Shown here piece after piece: positions 34,331 to 43,398 of a DNA stretch of 64,000 nucleotides (the first letter of the stretch is position 1; each line of letters opens with the position of its first letter). This DNA is from an uncultured Pelagibacteraceae bacterium (GTDB lineage Bacteria > Pseudomonadota > Alphaproteobacteria > Pelagibacterales > Pelagibacteraceae), in NCBI GenBank assembly GCA_902613545.1, contig CACMHW010000001.1, positions 26,001 to 90,000 on the forward strand. Reading direction: 5' to 3'. A model generated the notes under the pieces. It saw only the letters and a program-made list of their open reading frames with translations, had not been told where the DNA came from and ran no database searches. The position numbers and the translations under genes were made by a program.

Positions 34331-36109
34331 TTATATTAAAAGACTCTCAAGACTTTTGTTGATAAGATTTTTATTTATGGTTTTTACATTTTTGTCTTTC
34401 ACAAAGTATATATTGTCGAACTCCTCAATTGTTTTAAGACGATGAGTAATTACTATTAAAGAAAGTTCTTTTTTAAGTTTTAATAAATCATTAAGAAGTT
34501 CTTTTTCTGTTTCTATATCAAGTGAACTTGTGGCTTCATCAAAAATTATTACTCCTCTCTTCCTGTAAAGAGCTCTGGCAATTGCAACTCTTTGTTTTTG
34601 GCCCCCAGAAAGTTTTACGCCTTGGTTTCCAACTATAGTATTTTCTTTTTCAGGAAGATTATTAATCAGCTTATCTATTTTTGATTTTTTAATAACTTTT
34701 TCCAAGTGATGTTTGTCAATTATTTTATCATTAACGCCGAAGGTAATGTTATTCAAAATAGTGTCATCTAAAAGATAAATATCTTGAGGAACTATACTAA
34801 TATTTTCATGCCAATTTTTTAGAGAATTTTTAAGAGGCTTCTCATCAATAAAAATCTCTCCCTCAGAAGGGCTTAAAAGTCCAAGAATTAAATTAATTAG
34901 CGTAGTTTTACCTGACCCAGTTTTACCTACAATGGCGTTTGTTTTTTTTAAATCTATATCTAAATTTAAATCTTTAAAAATTAAGTCCTTATTTCCTTCA
35001 TAATTAAAATTTATATTTTTAAAAATTATGGAATTACAACGACTAAATTTTTGAAAATTATTTTGGTTTTTCAAGTTATTTTTCTCTAAAATATCATCTT
35101 GTCTTATTGTTGAGTAGATTTTTAAATCATTAACTACTAAATTAAACGATACAAGAGTTTTCCTTAAAGCATTAAGAAGAATAATTATTGTACTAAAAGA
35201 TGGTATCATTCTGATAAGAGCCACACCTAAAAAAGTAAGAGTCGGAACTAAACTATCTATATTATTATTAGAAGAGATATAAAAAAATATAGTTATTAGT
35301 ACTATAAAGATAAATATTACCTCTATAAGTAATCGTGGAATTTTGTTAATTACTTGTACAAAAAAATTTATCTTTTCTACCCCATCTGTTGAAAATTTGA
35401 ACAATTCTTTTAATTTCTTTTCTTTGGAGTAAATCTTTATTTCTTTGATAGACCCAAAAATTTGATTTACAAGTTTGATTTGCTGTGCCCTTAATTTTTG
35501 ACTTAAAACTGATAAATTTGTTATTTTGTTTCTAAAAAGAAAATAAAAAATTAAAGAGAAAGTTATTAAAGAAGTAAAAATTAATGATGATGAAAAAAAA
35601 TCTACTACAACCAATAAAATTAGCATCACAATAATAATTAAAATTTCCCTTATAAAATTGATAAGTGAAACTACATATTGATTAGCATTTATTACATCTA
35701 CAGAAATATTTCTTGTAATGATACTTGGATTTTTTTCTAAAAATTTTGAAAAGGGTAAGTCAAGATATAAATTAAATAATTTAGTAGAATTTTCTACATT
35801 TAAATCTTTAGCTAATCTTGACTGGTAAAAATTTACAAAAAATATAAAAAGATTTTTAAAAATAAAAAATAAAATTAAAATTATCCCAGAATAAAATAAT
35901 ATAATATCTTTTTCAAAGTTATCAAAAAACTTGTAATTTGTTAGAAAATCAAAAATTTTATCTGAGTCTAATAAAAAACCTAAAAATACTGGAATTGAAC
36001 CAACACCTATCATTTCTAATACTGAAGCGAAAAAAATTAGCGCTAATAAAATATAAAGTTTGTTTTTTTGTTTTTTACTTATAAGTGTATTCAATTTATC
36101 TAACATCAT
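34331..36109 (-). CDS. ABC transporter, PglK-type lipid-linked oligosaccharide flippase
   Basis: 592 aa half-transporter with an N-terminal membrane domain (about five to six helices, VLEMIGVGSIPVFLGFLL as in WlaB/PglK) and a C-terminal ATPase: VGKTGSGKTTLINLI (Walker A), LSGGQKQRVAIARAL (signature), GVIIFDEATSSLD (Walker B). PglK-type proteins flip undecaprenyl-linked glycans to the periplasm. No Wzx/Wzy pair is seen in the window, so this may be the glycan exporter. It overlaps the upstream gene by 14 nt. Confidence 0.85.
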   Translation of the reverse strand: MMLDKLNTLISKKQKNKLYILLALIFFASVLEMIGVGSIPVFLGFLLDSDKIFDFLTNYKFFDNFEKDIILFYSGIILILFFIFKNLFIFFVNFYQSRLAKDLNVENSTKLFNLYLDLPFSKFLEKNPSIITRNISVDVINANQYVVSLINFIREILIIIVMLILLVVVDFFSSSLIFTSLITFSLIFYFLFRNKITNLSVLSQKLRAQQIKLVNQIFGSIKEIKIYSKEKKLKELFKFSTDGVEKINFFVQVINKIPRLLIEVIFIFIVLITIFFYISSNNNIDSLVPTLTFLGVALIRMIPSFSTIIILLNALRKTLVSFNLVVNDLKIYSTIRQDDILEKNNLKNQNNFQKFSRCNSIIFKNINFNYEGNKDLIFKDLNLDIDLKKTNAIVGKTGSGKTTLINLILGLLSPSEGEIFIDEKPLKNSLKNWHENISIVPQDIYLLDDTILNNITFGVNDKIIDKHHLEKVIKKSKIDKLINNLPEKENTIVGNQGVKLSGGQKQRVAIARALYRKRGVIIFDEATSSLDIETEKELLNDLLKLKKELSLIVITHRLKTIEEFDNIYFVKDKNVKTINKNLINKSLESLLI

Positions 36110-37448
36110 AATTTAGCCAGTATTGATTTTTCCTTAAAAAGGATGGTGAGAAATAAGATTTAATTTCTTTATGCATTTCATCGCTTTTATTCTTTGATGT
36201 TCTTAAATGTTTAAATTTTGAGTGATTTTTTAAAAAAGTTTCTTTAAATTTTTTTTGGAGGTGCTGTTCTTCTTCTGAAAGTTTATAATTATTTTGAAAT
36301 ATGTTTACTGCCTCCAATGCAAAATCTCTGATATCCTCGTTTTTTAATTCAATAATTTCAATTTCATTTTTCTTAAATTGAATACTTGAATAACAATAAG
36401 CCATACCACTTGAAAAAATTTCATTTAAACTTAATTTTTTTTTACTTTTTTTGTCCAAATGCTCCCTAGTAGTAACAATTATTTTTTCCGAATATAATCT
36501 CAAGTCTCCTACTGGCATATTTATCAAAGCTAAAGGAACTCCAAACACATAAGGAACCTGATCAAATCCAAGGCCAGTAGAAATACAAAGTGAACATTTG
36601 GCACCTAAATAAACGTCTAAAAAATTATTTCTTATATTCGAATTAGCGTAATCAATTATTTTTGGATTGTTTGATATAAAAGGTTTTGATGCTTTTACCC
36701 CCATTCTGATCACGTAATATCCCATTTTTGTAAGCTCCTCAGCTGTTAAAATAAATTTGTCAATGTTGTAATTTCTGTAACTATGATAACTCCAATCATG
36801 ATTTTTGTTTTTGCTTTTTAATTTTTGATACTCTTCATCTCGAACTGCTAAGCAAATAAATTTATCAGACTTATTTATACCAATCTTTTTTAAGAGATTT
36901 TGGCCAAGTTGCTCCTCTTCATTAGTAAATTTTAATATTTCTGAGCCATTTTTTCTAAAACGCCCAACTAAATCTGAAATATCTCTGTAAAAATTTTCTT
37001 CTAAACTGATTATCTTAAATTTTAATTTATCCGGAAAAATATTATTAATCTCATAGATTGGGTGTAGGAAAAATTTTGGAAGTACATTTAACTCTCTTTT
37101 CCACATTTTGATTAATTGAGTATTTGGAGTAAAATCTCCCTCGAAGAAATAAAATAAATCTATTTTTTTTTTATCTATTGCTTCTAAATTTAACTTTTTT
37201 TTACATAAATATCTCGCTGGATCCTCGGCTAAGTTTCCAAAGTTTACAGCAGATATTCTTCCTACTCTTATAATTAAAAAAACACTTAAAATTCTCATCA
37301 ATAAACAGAAAATAAAAGCTGTTATATAAAATGGAAAAATCACAATTAGATAAAGAAAAGTTTTTACTTTTAATAAAACAAAAGTCCTAAATTCCATGAG
37401 TTGAAAATCTCGCGCTTGTCTCTTTAAAAAGGACTTGTATCGATACAT
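36096..37448 (-). CDS. TIGR04372-type putative glycosyltransferase
   Basis: 450 aa. A hydrophobic N-terminal stretch (residues 28-62) may anchor it in the membrane. The IIRVGRISAVNFGNLAEDPARYL region, the FICLAVRDEEYQKL core and CSLCISTGLGFDQVPYVFGVP with a Gly-rich donor loop match this poorly characterised family of glycan-locus transferases. It directly precedes the flippase, suggesting a late assembly step. Substrate unknown. Confidence 0.7.
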   Translation of the reverse strand: MYRYKSFLKRQARDFQLMEFRTFVLLKVKTFLYLIVIFPFYITAFIFCLLMRILSVFLIIRVGRISAVNFGNLAEDPARYLCKKKLNLEAIDKKKIDLFYFFEGDFTPNTQLIKMWKRELNVLPKFFLHPIYEINNIFPDKLKFKIISLEENFYRDISDLVGRFRKNGSEILKFTNEEEQLGQNLLKKIGINKSDKFICLAVRDEEYQKLKSKNKNHDWSYHSYRNYNIDKFILTAEELTKMGYYVIRMGVKASKPFISNNPKIIDYANSNIRNNFLDVYLGAKCSLCISTGLGFDQVPYVFGVPLALINMPVGDLRLYSEKIIVTTREHLDKKSKKKLSLNEIFSSGMAYCYSSIQFKKNEIEIIELKNEDIRDFALEAVNIFQNNYKLSEEEQHLQKKFKETFLKNHSKFKHLRTSKNKSDEMHKEIKSYFSPSFLRKNQYWLNYDVR

Positions 37449-37481
37449 ATTTCTAAATTTTATTTATTAATTTTAGTGAAT

Positions 37482-38453
37482 TTAATTATTAAATATTGCT
37501 TTTTCTATTTTTTTGAGGATGAATTTATGTTTTTGAATTCCTACTAATTTTCCAGATATTTTAAAACGAGGATTTTTAGATAAAACACTTGCATAATAAA
37601 GTTGAAATAGACCGGTCTCAAAATGATTTTTGCTCCTTTTATCCAATTCATAATTGTACATATTTTTTAGAAAATTAAAAAAACCCATATTTTTTACAGA
37701 GCTTCTAAAATAATAATCCCAGCCATAAATATTAATTTTTTTTGCAATAAAAGATAAAGCTCCTATTGTAGTCAAAAAAGAACCAAATTGTACGCCTTTG
37801 TAGTAGTTGTCAGGATGTTTATCTTTTAAATAATTTTGCCCAACGCAGATAGTAGAAAAATTTTTTTTTTTTAAAATTTTTTGAAAATTCTTTTTTTTTA
37901 AGAAATTACTTTCAGATTTATAAAGATTTTTTGAAATTTTTATGTAAGGATCAATAAATAAAACATTATGCCCCTTATTAGAAAATTTTATCAAAGTTTT
38001 TTCATAACTCTGTACATAAATAATATTTTGATTTTTATATTCTTTTAATCTTTTTTTTTTTATTACCTTCTCAAAATTATTATAAGTGTAGGATAAATGT
38101 CCTTTTCCTGAGTAAAATAAATTTCCTTCACTAGATATTTTTATAGTTTGCCAAAAATAATTTAAAAAGGTAGGTATTTTTACATTTTTTAACATTTGCA
38201 GATTTATATCCTTATTTGCGGCTATTAAATTAATTTCATCATATTTTTTTATTTTTTTTTTATTTTTAATAAGTTTAAAAGGTAATTTAGGTTTTTCATT
38301 TACTGAGTAACAGTAAGAATTAGGATAAAGAAATTTCCTAGTAGAAAATTTATGTACTAATTTTGGAAATATTAATAACATTAAGAACATAAAAAAAACG
38401 TCTTTAAGTCTTATAAAAACACTAAATGCTTTTCTCAAAATGGTAATTTTCAT
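37482..38453 (-). CDS. Unrecognised protein, possibly sialyltransferase-like
   Basis: 323 aa, no firm family. The first 35 residues contain a hydrophobic helix. In the C-terminal half, GSFLTTIGALSFIAKKINIYGWDYYF resembles the conserved loop of CST-type bacterial sialyltransferases and related DUF115-like proteins (small residues, then IYGxDxxF). That would fit an island making nonulosonic acids, but the evidence is one motif. It sits between a TIGR04372-like transferase and an FkbM methyltransferase. Confidence 0.4.
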   Translation of the reverse strand: MKITILRKAFSVFIRLKDVFFMFLMLLIFPKLVHKFSTRKFLYPNSYCYSVNEKPKLPFKLIKNKKKIKKYDEINLIAANKDINLQMLKNVKIPTFLNYFWQTIKISSEGNLFYSGKGHLSYTYNNFEKVIKKKRLKEYKNQNIIYVQSYEKTLIKFSNKGHNVLFIDPYIKISKNLYKSESNFLKKKNFQKILKKKNFSTICVGQNYLKDKHPDNYYKGVQFGSFLTTIGALSFIAKKINIYGWDYYFRSSVKNMGFFNFLKNMYNYELDKRSKNHFETGLFQLYYASVLSKNPRFKISGKLVGIQKHKFILKKIEKAIFNN

Positions 38454-38456
38454 AAA

Positions 38457-39242
38457 TTACCAAGATTTTTTTTCAATTTGGTAAAATTTTTCAAATTTAA
38501 GGTTAACTTTATTTTTTATTGATTCATGAATATAGAATCCATCTACTTTAAAATTTTTTACAAAAGTATAATTATTTTTTTTTAAAAGTTGATTTATTAA
38601 AGGAGATGGTCTCTCTATAGTTAACGCTAGAAACTTATATTTTTCAAAAGGAAAATTTTTGAGAACTATTTCCTCTGCTCCTTCTATATCCAGACTAAAA
38701 TAGTCTATAATTTTAGGTGCATTAATTTCATCTAAGATTGAAACTAAAGACCTAGAATTTCTTTTTTCAATTTTATTTTCAGTAATTGCTTTTTTTATTC
38801 TTTTTTCCCTTTTTAAAAAATTGTTATCGTATTCATCGCCAATAATTCCTCCTGTGCCACCTAACGATAAAAAATCAATTTCCTCAGATTCATGTCCTAC
38901 AACTTCACATAAACATTTTACTTTTCTTCTTTTACGAAGTTTTTTAAAGAATTTTTTGTTAGGCTCTATACATATTCCATTCCAATTTAATCTTTTTTCA
39001 AGATAGAATGTATTGTTTTCAGAAATTCCATTTGTAGCAGCCAGATCTAAAAAATAACCATTTTTTTTATAATTGAAAATCTCCTTAACAATCCATTTAT
39101 CTTGGGATTTACTGCTAAAAAAAATATCAAAATTAAGGTAAAATAATAATAATTTTAAAGGTAAATAAATAGTTTCCAAAAATTCATTTACTTTTCCATA
39201 ATGCTCTGGAAAATTTGTGTAAAAAAATTTATTCAGATTCAT
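38457..39242 (-). CDS. FkbM family methyltransferase
   Basis: 261 aa. GYFLDLAATNGISENNTFYLEKRLNW with GICIEPNKKFFKKL are the FkbM SAM-binding motifs, and DYFSLDIEGAEEIVLKNFPF is the family-specific strand. FkbM-type enzymes O-methylate sugars or antibiotic scaffolds. It lies 3 nt downstream-adjacent to the unknown 323-aa gene and 27 nt from the small 133-aa gene, probably methylating the surface glycan. Confidence 0.88.
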   Translation of the reverse strand: MNLNKFFYTNFPEHYGKVNEFLETIYLPLKLLLFYLNFDIFFSSKSQDKWIVKEIFNYKKNGYFLDLAATNGISENNTFYLEKRLNWNGICIEPNKKFFKKLRKRRKVKCLCEVVGHESEEIDFLSLGGTGGIIGDEYDNNFLKREKRIKKAITENKIEKRNSRSLVSILDEINAPKIIDYFSLDIEGAEEIVLKNFPFEKYKFLALTIERPSPLINQLLKKNNYTFVKNFKVDGFYIHESIKNKVNLKFEKFYQIEKKSW

Positions 39243-39269
39243 GACTTCTTTAAATAGAAAAATAATTGA

Positions 39270-39671
39270 TTAATATTTAAATTTGTTAATTATATTAAGA
39301 TTATTTATTTTAAAAAGTTTTAGTTTTTTTTCTAAATTTTTGAAATCTTTATTATTTTTTATAATTATATTTTCCCTAAAAAAAATAATTTCGTAATTTT
39401 TCGATAACGTATTTAAAAATTTTAGATTAATATTTTTTGAATTATCATAACAGAATTGTATAAGGCTAAAAAATATTACACCATCTATATTTTTTGAATT
39501 TGATAAAATATTTTTTAGACTTAAAAAATCATCTCTAGTCTCTATATTTTCAATACTATGATTAACAATATTTTCATTTTTTTTTAATATTGTTTTAAGA
39601 ATATCCAATTGAGCTTTTTGAGGCACTATCTCGATAATTGAAATATCAATTTGAGCAATAAAGTTTTTCAT
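39270..39671 (-). CDS. Small LIC12192-like sporadic carbohydrate cluster protein
   Basis: 133 aa without catalytic motif recognised. It shows alternating hydrophobic strands (GVIFFSLIQFCYD, YEIIFFRENIII) and helices. It overlaps the 2OG-Fe(II) oxygenase gene by 1 nt. From memory, the LIC12192 family (TIGR04323) regularly accompanies that oxygenase family in Leptospira-type glycan loci, and the length matches. No function is known for the family, so the call is by size and neighbourhood. Confidence 0.55.
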   Translation of the reverse strand: MKNFIAQIDISIIEIVPQKAQLDILKTILKKNENIVNHSIENIETRDDFLSLKNILSNSKNIDGVIFFSLIQFCYDNSKNINLKFLNTLSKNYEIIFFRENIIIKNNKDFKNLEKKLKLFKINNLNIINKFKY

Positions 39672-40399
39672 TAATAATCTATATTTAGTTTTGTTAAGTT
39701 TGAATAATTAATTGGCTCAAAATAATCCAAGTAAGCTTTTGCTCCATAAGGTGTAAAAAGATTTTTATACCTTAAATTTAAAGACCATCTTGTACTATTT
39801 TCACAATTCATTCCTGAGTAATGATAGACACCAGTCCAAAAAATTATGAATTCTCCGAAGTTAGTATTTACTGAGAAAGATTTTTTTTTTGCAAATTGTT
39901 TAATTTTTTTCTCGTTGACTTTATTTTTAAACATTTTCTCAATTTTTTTTGAACTTTCTATGTTTAAAAATTTGAATGCATTCGTTTTTTTACAATCCAT
40001 CAACGGCATCCATACAACTAGTTCGTGGAGAGAATTAGGAGGAGAGTCTTTATGAAGTGTTACAAAATTTTTATCAAAGGGTCTTTGTATAACTAAATTG
40101 ACTTTTTTTTGTACTGCAATATCTGGTCCAAATATCTTAATTAAATTTTCTTTAAGTATTGAAAAAAGAATTTTATTTATCTCTAGTTTGTTCATTTTTG
40201 AAATAATCTTTAGTTTAACCTCATTAAAATTATCTCCATCTTTTATAATTTTATGAATTTCTTCGGCTCTTTTAATTTTCTTTTTAATTGCTTTCTCAGA
40301 TACTTTTAGAATCAATTTTTTTAATTTTTTAAGTTGGTTAAATTTTTTTTTTTCAACTTTAAATTTTTGAAAACCGTCGGTATAAATTAAATGGCTCAT
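39671..40399 (-). CDS. 2-oxoglutarate/Fe(II)-dependent oxygenase of a sporadic carbohydrate cluster
   Basis: 242 aa from the ATG at 40399, which follows the SDR stop by 2 nt; the track's start (40444) would overlap it by 43 nt. The iron site is visible: TLHKDSPPN gives HxD, and GVYHYSGMN supplies the distal His, followed by NSTRWSLNLRY with the 2OG-binding arginine. The surrounding LHELVVWMPLMDCKK and LFTPYGAKAYLDYF match the TIGR04324-type oxygenase. It probably hydroxylates or desaturates a nucleotide sugar built by the neighbouring SDR/transketolase genes. Confidence 0.75.
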   Translation of the reverse strand: MSHLIYTDGFQKFKVEKKKFNQLKKLKKLILKVSEKAIKKKIKRAEEIHKIIKDGDNFNEVKLKIISKMNKLEINKILFSILKENLIKIFGPDIAVQKKVNLVIQRPFDKNFVTLHKDSPPNSLHELVVWMPLMDCKKTNAFKFLNIESSKKIEKMFKNKVNEKKIKQFAKKKSFSVNTNFGEFIIFWTGVYHYSGMNCENSTRWSLNLRYKNLFTPYGAKAYLDYFEPINYSNLTKLNIDY

Positions 40400-40401
40400 A
40401 A

Positions 40402-41112
40402 TTATTTTTGCATACCATCCATATTCCAAATTGCTCCAGAGCAAAATGATGCATTTTCTGAGGCTAAAAGATCAATAACTGGTAATACCTCTTCGATTTT
40501 TGCAAGCCTACCCATTGGTAGATGATTTGAAGAAAAGTTTTTCCAAAATTTTGTTTTTTTTGATTCTTGCTTAGTAAGAAATTTTTTATTTACTCTTACG
40601 GGCCCTGGACAAATTGCAGAAATAATTACATTATATTTTCCATACTCTTCAGCTAATGCTTTTACGTATACATTTAGTGCAGATTTTGCGGAGCTATAAG
40701 GACCTCCACCAGTCAAATTAAAGGATGTCGCAGATGAAATGTGAACAATTCTGCCCCATTTATTTTTTTTCATCTTGTCTAAAAACAGATTATTTATTTC
40801 AATAGCGTAACCTAAGTTATATTGCCATGATTTAAGATAATTGTTCATTGATGAATTTGAATTTTTTATTCCCAATGACCCTCCGATACAATTTACGATA
40901 ATATCAAATTTTTTCTTTTTAATTTTTTTTAAAGTATGATTAAAACTTTTTTTATTCAAAATATCAGTTTTGTAAAAATTAGTAATATTTTTGAATTTTG
41001 GATTAATTTTTCTCCCTAAAATTGATAAATTATATTTTTTATTAATAAAAAGCTCAGAAATTTTTTCGCCTATTCCTGATGTGCCTCCAACAACTAATAT
41101 TTTTTTTTTCAT
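40402..41112 (-). CDS. Short-chain dehydrogenase/reductase
   Basis: 236 aa classical SDR: ILVVGGTSGIGEKISELF, NCIGGSLG, IVHISSATSF and YSSAKSALNVYVKAL carry cofactor, Ser, Tyr and Lys motifs. The C-terminal FCSGAIWNMDGMQK fits the family. It is 0 nt behind the alcohol dehydrogenase and paired with a second SDR at 42150. The pair could make and adjust keto groups on the same sugar intermediate. Cofactor preference not determined. Confidence 0.85.
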   Translation of the reverse strand: MKKKILVVGGTSGIGEKISELFINKKYNLSILGRKINPKFKNITNFYKTDILNKKSFNHTLKKIKKKKFDIIVNCIGGSLGIKNSNSSMNNYLKSWQYNLGYAIEINNLFLDKMKKNKWGRIVHISSATSFNLTGGGPYSSAKSALNVYVKALAEEYGKYNVIISAICPGPVRVNKKFLTKQESKKTKFWKNFSSNHLPMGRLAKIEEVLPVIDLLASENASFCSGAIWNMDGMQK

Positions 41113-42150
41113 TTAAAATTTAATTAAATTTCTCCCGTAATTTAATTTTCCTTTACTCATCGATAAAATTATATTTGGGGCTTTATTAATACTTATCTCG
41201 TTTATTATGAAACTTTTTAAAATTTTACTTTTAGATTTTAATTTTTCTATATAAATTGGAATATGTTTATTAGGTATTATGTCTCCTCCAGAGGAAGGAT
41301 GCAACTTTTTCCCATTATGAATTTCAAATGGCTTAATGCTTATTTTATCATTAGGACTCGGTACTCCGACAAAATAAATGTCAGATTTATCTGCCGCACA
41401 AAATATTGCATTTTCTATAGCAATTTTAGAACCTGTGGTTATGAAAACTTTGTTAAATTTACTTTTAAATCTTTTAAGTTTGTTTTTTTTTAATTTTAAA
41501 GTGGTATTTGCACCCAAATTTTTGGCTTTTTTCAAATTAATGTTTTTAATATCAGCTGCTGAGATATTTTTTAAGTTTTTTAATTTGAGACCTATAATTA
41601 CAGATAAACCAACTCCTCCACACCCTACAACTAGTGGACTATCGTATTTCGATATTTTTGCCTGATTAAAAACTGTGCCAATGCCTGTGCTTAAGCAGCA
41701 ACCCATAAGTGCAGCTAATTTCATGTCTATTTTTTTATTAATCTTAGTAATTCTGTTAGATGATATGACCGAGTACTCACTAAAAGTTGTTACCCATCCA
41801 GCATTGATTTTTTTATTTGAATTTCTGTAATTAAAAATAGGTGTTTTTGAGTCACTAATGTTAGAATTCCTCATCCAGTGTATTACAACATGGTCTCCTA
41901 TTCTAAAATTTTTAACATTTGGACCAATTTTGACGATTTTACCGCTTCCCTCGTGACCCAGTAAATGAGGTATAAATTTATCAACTCCTTTTTGATGTGT
42001 GTATTCTTCAATTTGTTTTCCACATATGCCTGAAAAATTTATTTTAACTATTACTTGATTGCTTTTGAGTTTTTCCTTAAATGTTACATATTTTAGTGAA
42101 ATTTTTCTTTTACCTTCTAAAACCAAAGCTTTAAAATTAATATACCTCAT
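41113..42150 (-). CDS. Zinc-dependent alcohol dehydrogenase family protein
   Basis: 345 aa medium-chain dehydrogenase. The catalytic-zinc ligands are in FSGICGKQI and LLGHEGSGKIV; the NAD domain has SPLVVGCGGVGLSVIIGLKL. The usual four-cysteine structural zinc lobe after GDHVV is absent (replaced by HWMRNSNISDSK), so the structural zinc is probably lost. It shares 1 nt with the SDR upstream. It likely oxidises a sugar alcohol or reduces a keto sugar in this cluster. Substrate unknown. Confidence 0.82.
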   Translation of the reverse strand: MRYINFKALVLEGKRKISLKYVTFKEKLKSNQVIVKINFSGICGKQIEEYTHQKGVDKFIPHLLGHEGSGKIVKIGPNVKNFRIGDHVVIHWMRNSNISDSKTPIFNYRNSNKKINAGWVTTFSEYSVISSNRITKINKKIDMKLAALMGCCLSTGIGTVFNQAKISKYDSPLVVGCGGVGLSVIIGLKLKNLKNISAADIKNINLKKAKNLGANTTLKLKKNKLKRFKSKFNKVFITTGSKIAIENAIFCAADKSDIYFVGVPSPNDKISIKPFEIHNGKKLHPSSGGDIIPNKHIPIYIEKLKSKSKILKSFIINEISINKAPNIILSMSKGKLNYGRNLIKF

Positions 42151-42905
42151 TACATTGTGCCTCCATCAATATTAATAATAGATCCAGTAGAAAACTTAGT
42201 AGAATATTTTGAACATAAAAATAATACCCATGGTGAAATCTCATTTGCTAATCCTAATCTTCCTATTGCATGATGGTGCCTTAAGAAGTCTTTCATTTTT
42301 TTTGGATTAGTCTTTTTTACTAAATCCCAATGACCGCCTTTTGCGTACAATGCTCCTGGCATTATGCCAGATACAACAATTTCATGTTTACCTAATTCTC
42401 TTGCTAAAGTTGTGATATAAGAATTCAATAAAGTTTTAGATGCCGCATAAGGCGCTGAACCTCTAAGAGCGATTGCAGATATTGAAGATATATGAACTAT
42501 CTTTCCACTTTTTCTTTTAATCATTTTGGGTATGAAAAAATTATTGATTTTTATAGCAATACCAACGTTAAAGTTAATTACTTTAATCCAATCATCAAAA
42601 CTAGACATCGCAGATTTTTTTTCTAAGGTTCCTCCGATATTGTGAACTAAAAAATCAGGTGTTTTATCTCTTAAAGAATTAAACATTTTTCTAATGTCAG
42701 TATCTTTCGTCAAATCGCAGTCGATGACGATATTTCCACCAACGTGTTTATCTAACTTCTTTTTCAAGTTAAGTAATTTTTTTCTATTTCTTGAAACTAA
42801 AATACATTTAGTACCCTCTTTAGCGAAATCTAATGCAACTTGCTCGCCAATTCCCTGTGAACAGGCAGTAATTAAAACATATTTATTTTTTAAATTTAAA
42901 TTCAT
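42150..42905 (-). CDS. Short-chain dehydrogenase/reductase
   Basis: 251 aa. VLITACSQGIGEQVALDFAKEG, IVHISSISAIALRG and YAASKTLLNSYITTLAREL provide the cofactor, Ser and Tyr-Lys motifs; it ends FSTGSIINIDGGTM. It is the second SDR of the 40.4-44.1 kb block and starts 4 nt after the transketolase C subunit. It probably acts on a ketose or keto acid made by the transketolase. Confidence 0.87.
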   Translation of the reverse strand: MNLNLKNKYVLITACSQGIGEQVALDFAKEGTKCILVSRNRKKLLNLKKKLDKHVGGNIVIDCDLTKDTDIRKMFNSLRDKTPDFLVHNIGGTLEKKSAMSSFDDWIKVINFNVGIAIKINNFFIPKMIKRKSGKIVHISSISAIALRGSAPYAASKTLLNSYITTLARELGKHEIVVSGIMPGALYAKGGHWDLVKKTNPKKMKDFLRHHHAIGRLGLANEISPWVLFLCSKYSTKFSTGSIINIDGGTM

Positions 42906-42909
42906 TTAA

Positions 42910-43398
42910 TTACCATTTATTTATTCTTTTATCAGTTTTTAAACTCATAAATGTTGGGCCGTTGTGCTTATAACAATACTTTGATATTTTTTCAGTTTCT
43001 TTGCTATCTTTGGGAAAGAAAGATTTAATATTTTTCATCAAACTCATCAATTTTTTACCATTAAGTTCAGAATGAGTGGGACCTAAATTAGGGTAATCAG
43101 CATACCCCACTAATTTAACATTAGCTTTTTGCTGATCAATATCTAGTTTTATCTGTTCAAAAGGGCGCTCAATTAAAAAAGGTGTTATTGTATACACCCA
43201 AGGCTTCAATCCTTCGATTGCCATGCCCGATGCTGCTCCTATTAAACTTTGTTCACAAATTCCCATATTAAAAAATCTATTTGGAAAATCCTTTCTGAAA
43301 TCATCAAATATTCCGTATCCAATATCACCTACTAATAAAACAATTCTTTTATCTTTTTTTGCAAGTTCATGAATTATCTTGCCAAATTTTCTTCTCAT
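42910..43398 (-). CDS. Transketolase, C-terminal (pyrimidine-domain) subunit, short
   Basis: 162 aa. VLLVGDIGYGIFDDF, FNMGICEQSLIGAASGMAIEGLKPWVYTITPFL is the cofactor pyrimidine-binding domain, with the catalytic Glu in GICEQ. The separate C-subunit is usually about 310 aa; here the third domain is missing, so it ends soon after GPTFMSLKTD. It overlaps the N-subunit by 4 nt, as expected for a heterodimer. In glycan loci such split transketolases move two-carbon units or act as TPP enzymes in unusual sugar synthesis. Confidence 0.85.
   Translation of the reverse strand: MRRKFGKIIHELAKKDKRIVLLVGDIGYGIFDDFRKDFPNRFFNMGICEQSLIGAASGMAIEGLKPWVYTITPFLIERPFEQIKLDIDQQKANVKLVGYADYPNLGPTHSELNGKKLMSLMKNIKSFFPKDSKETEKISKYCYKHNGPTFMSLKTDKRINKW

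Noticed and set aside
41263-41665. Two + strand ORFs opposite the alcohol dehydrogenase
   Set aside because: They mirror the - strand coding frame, and their residue content is that of antisense AT-rich DNA.
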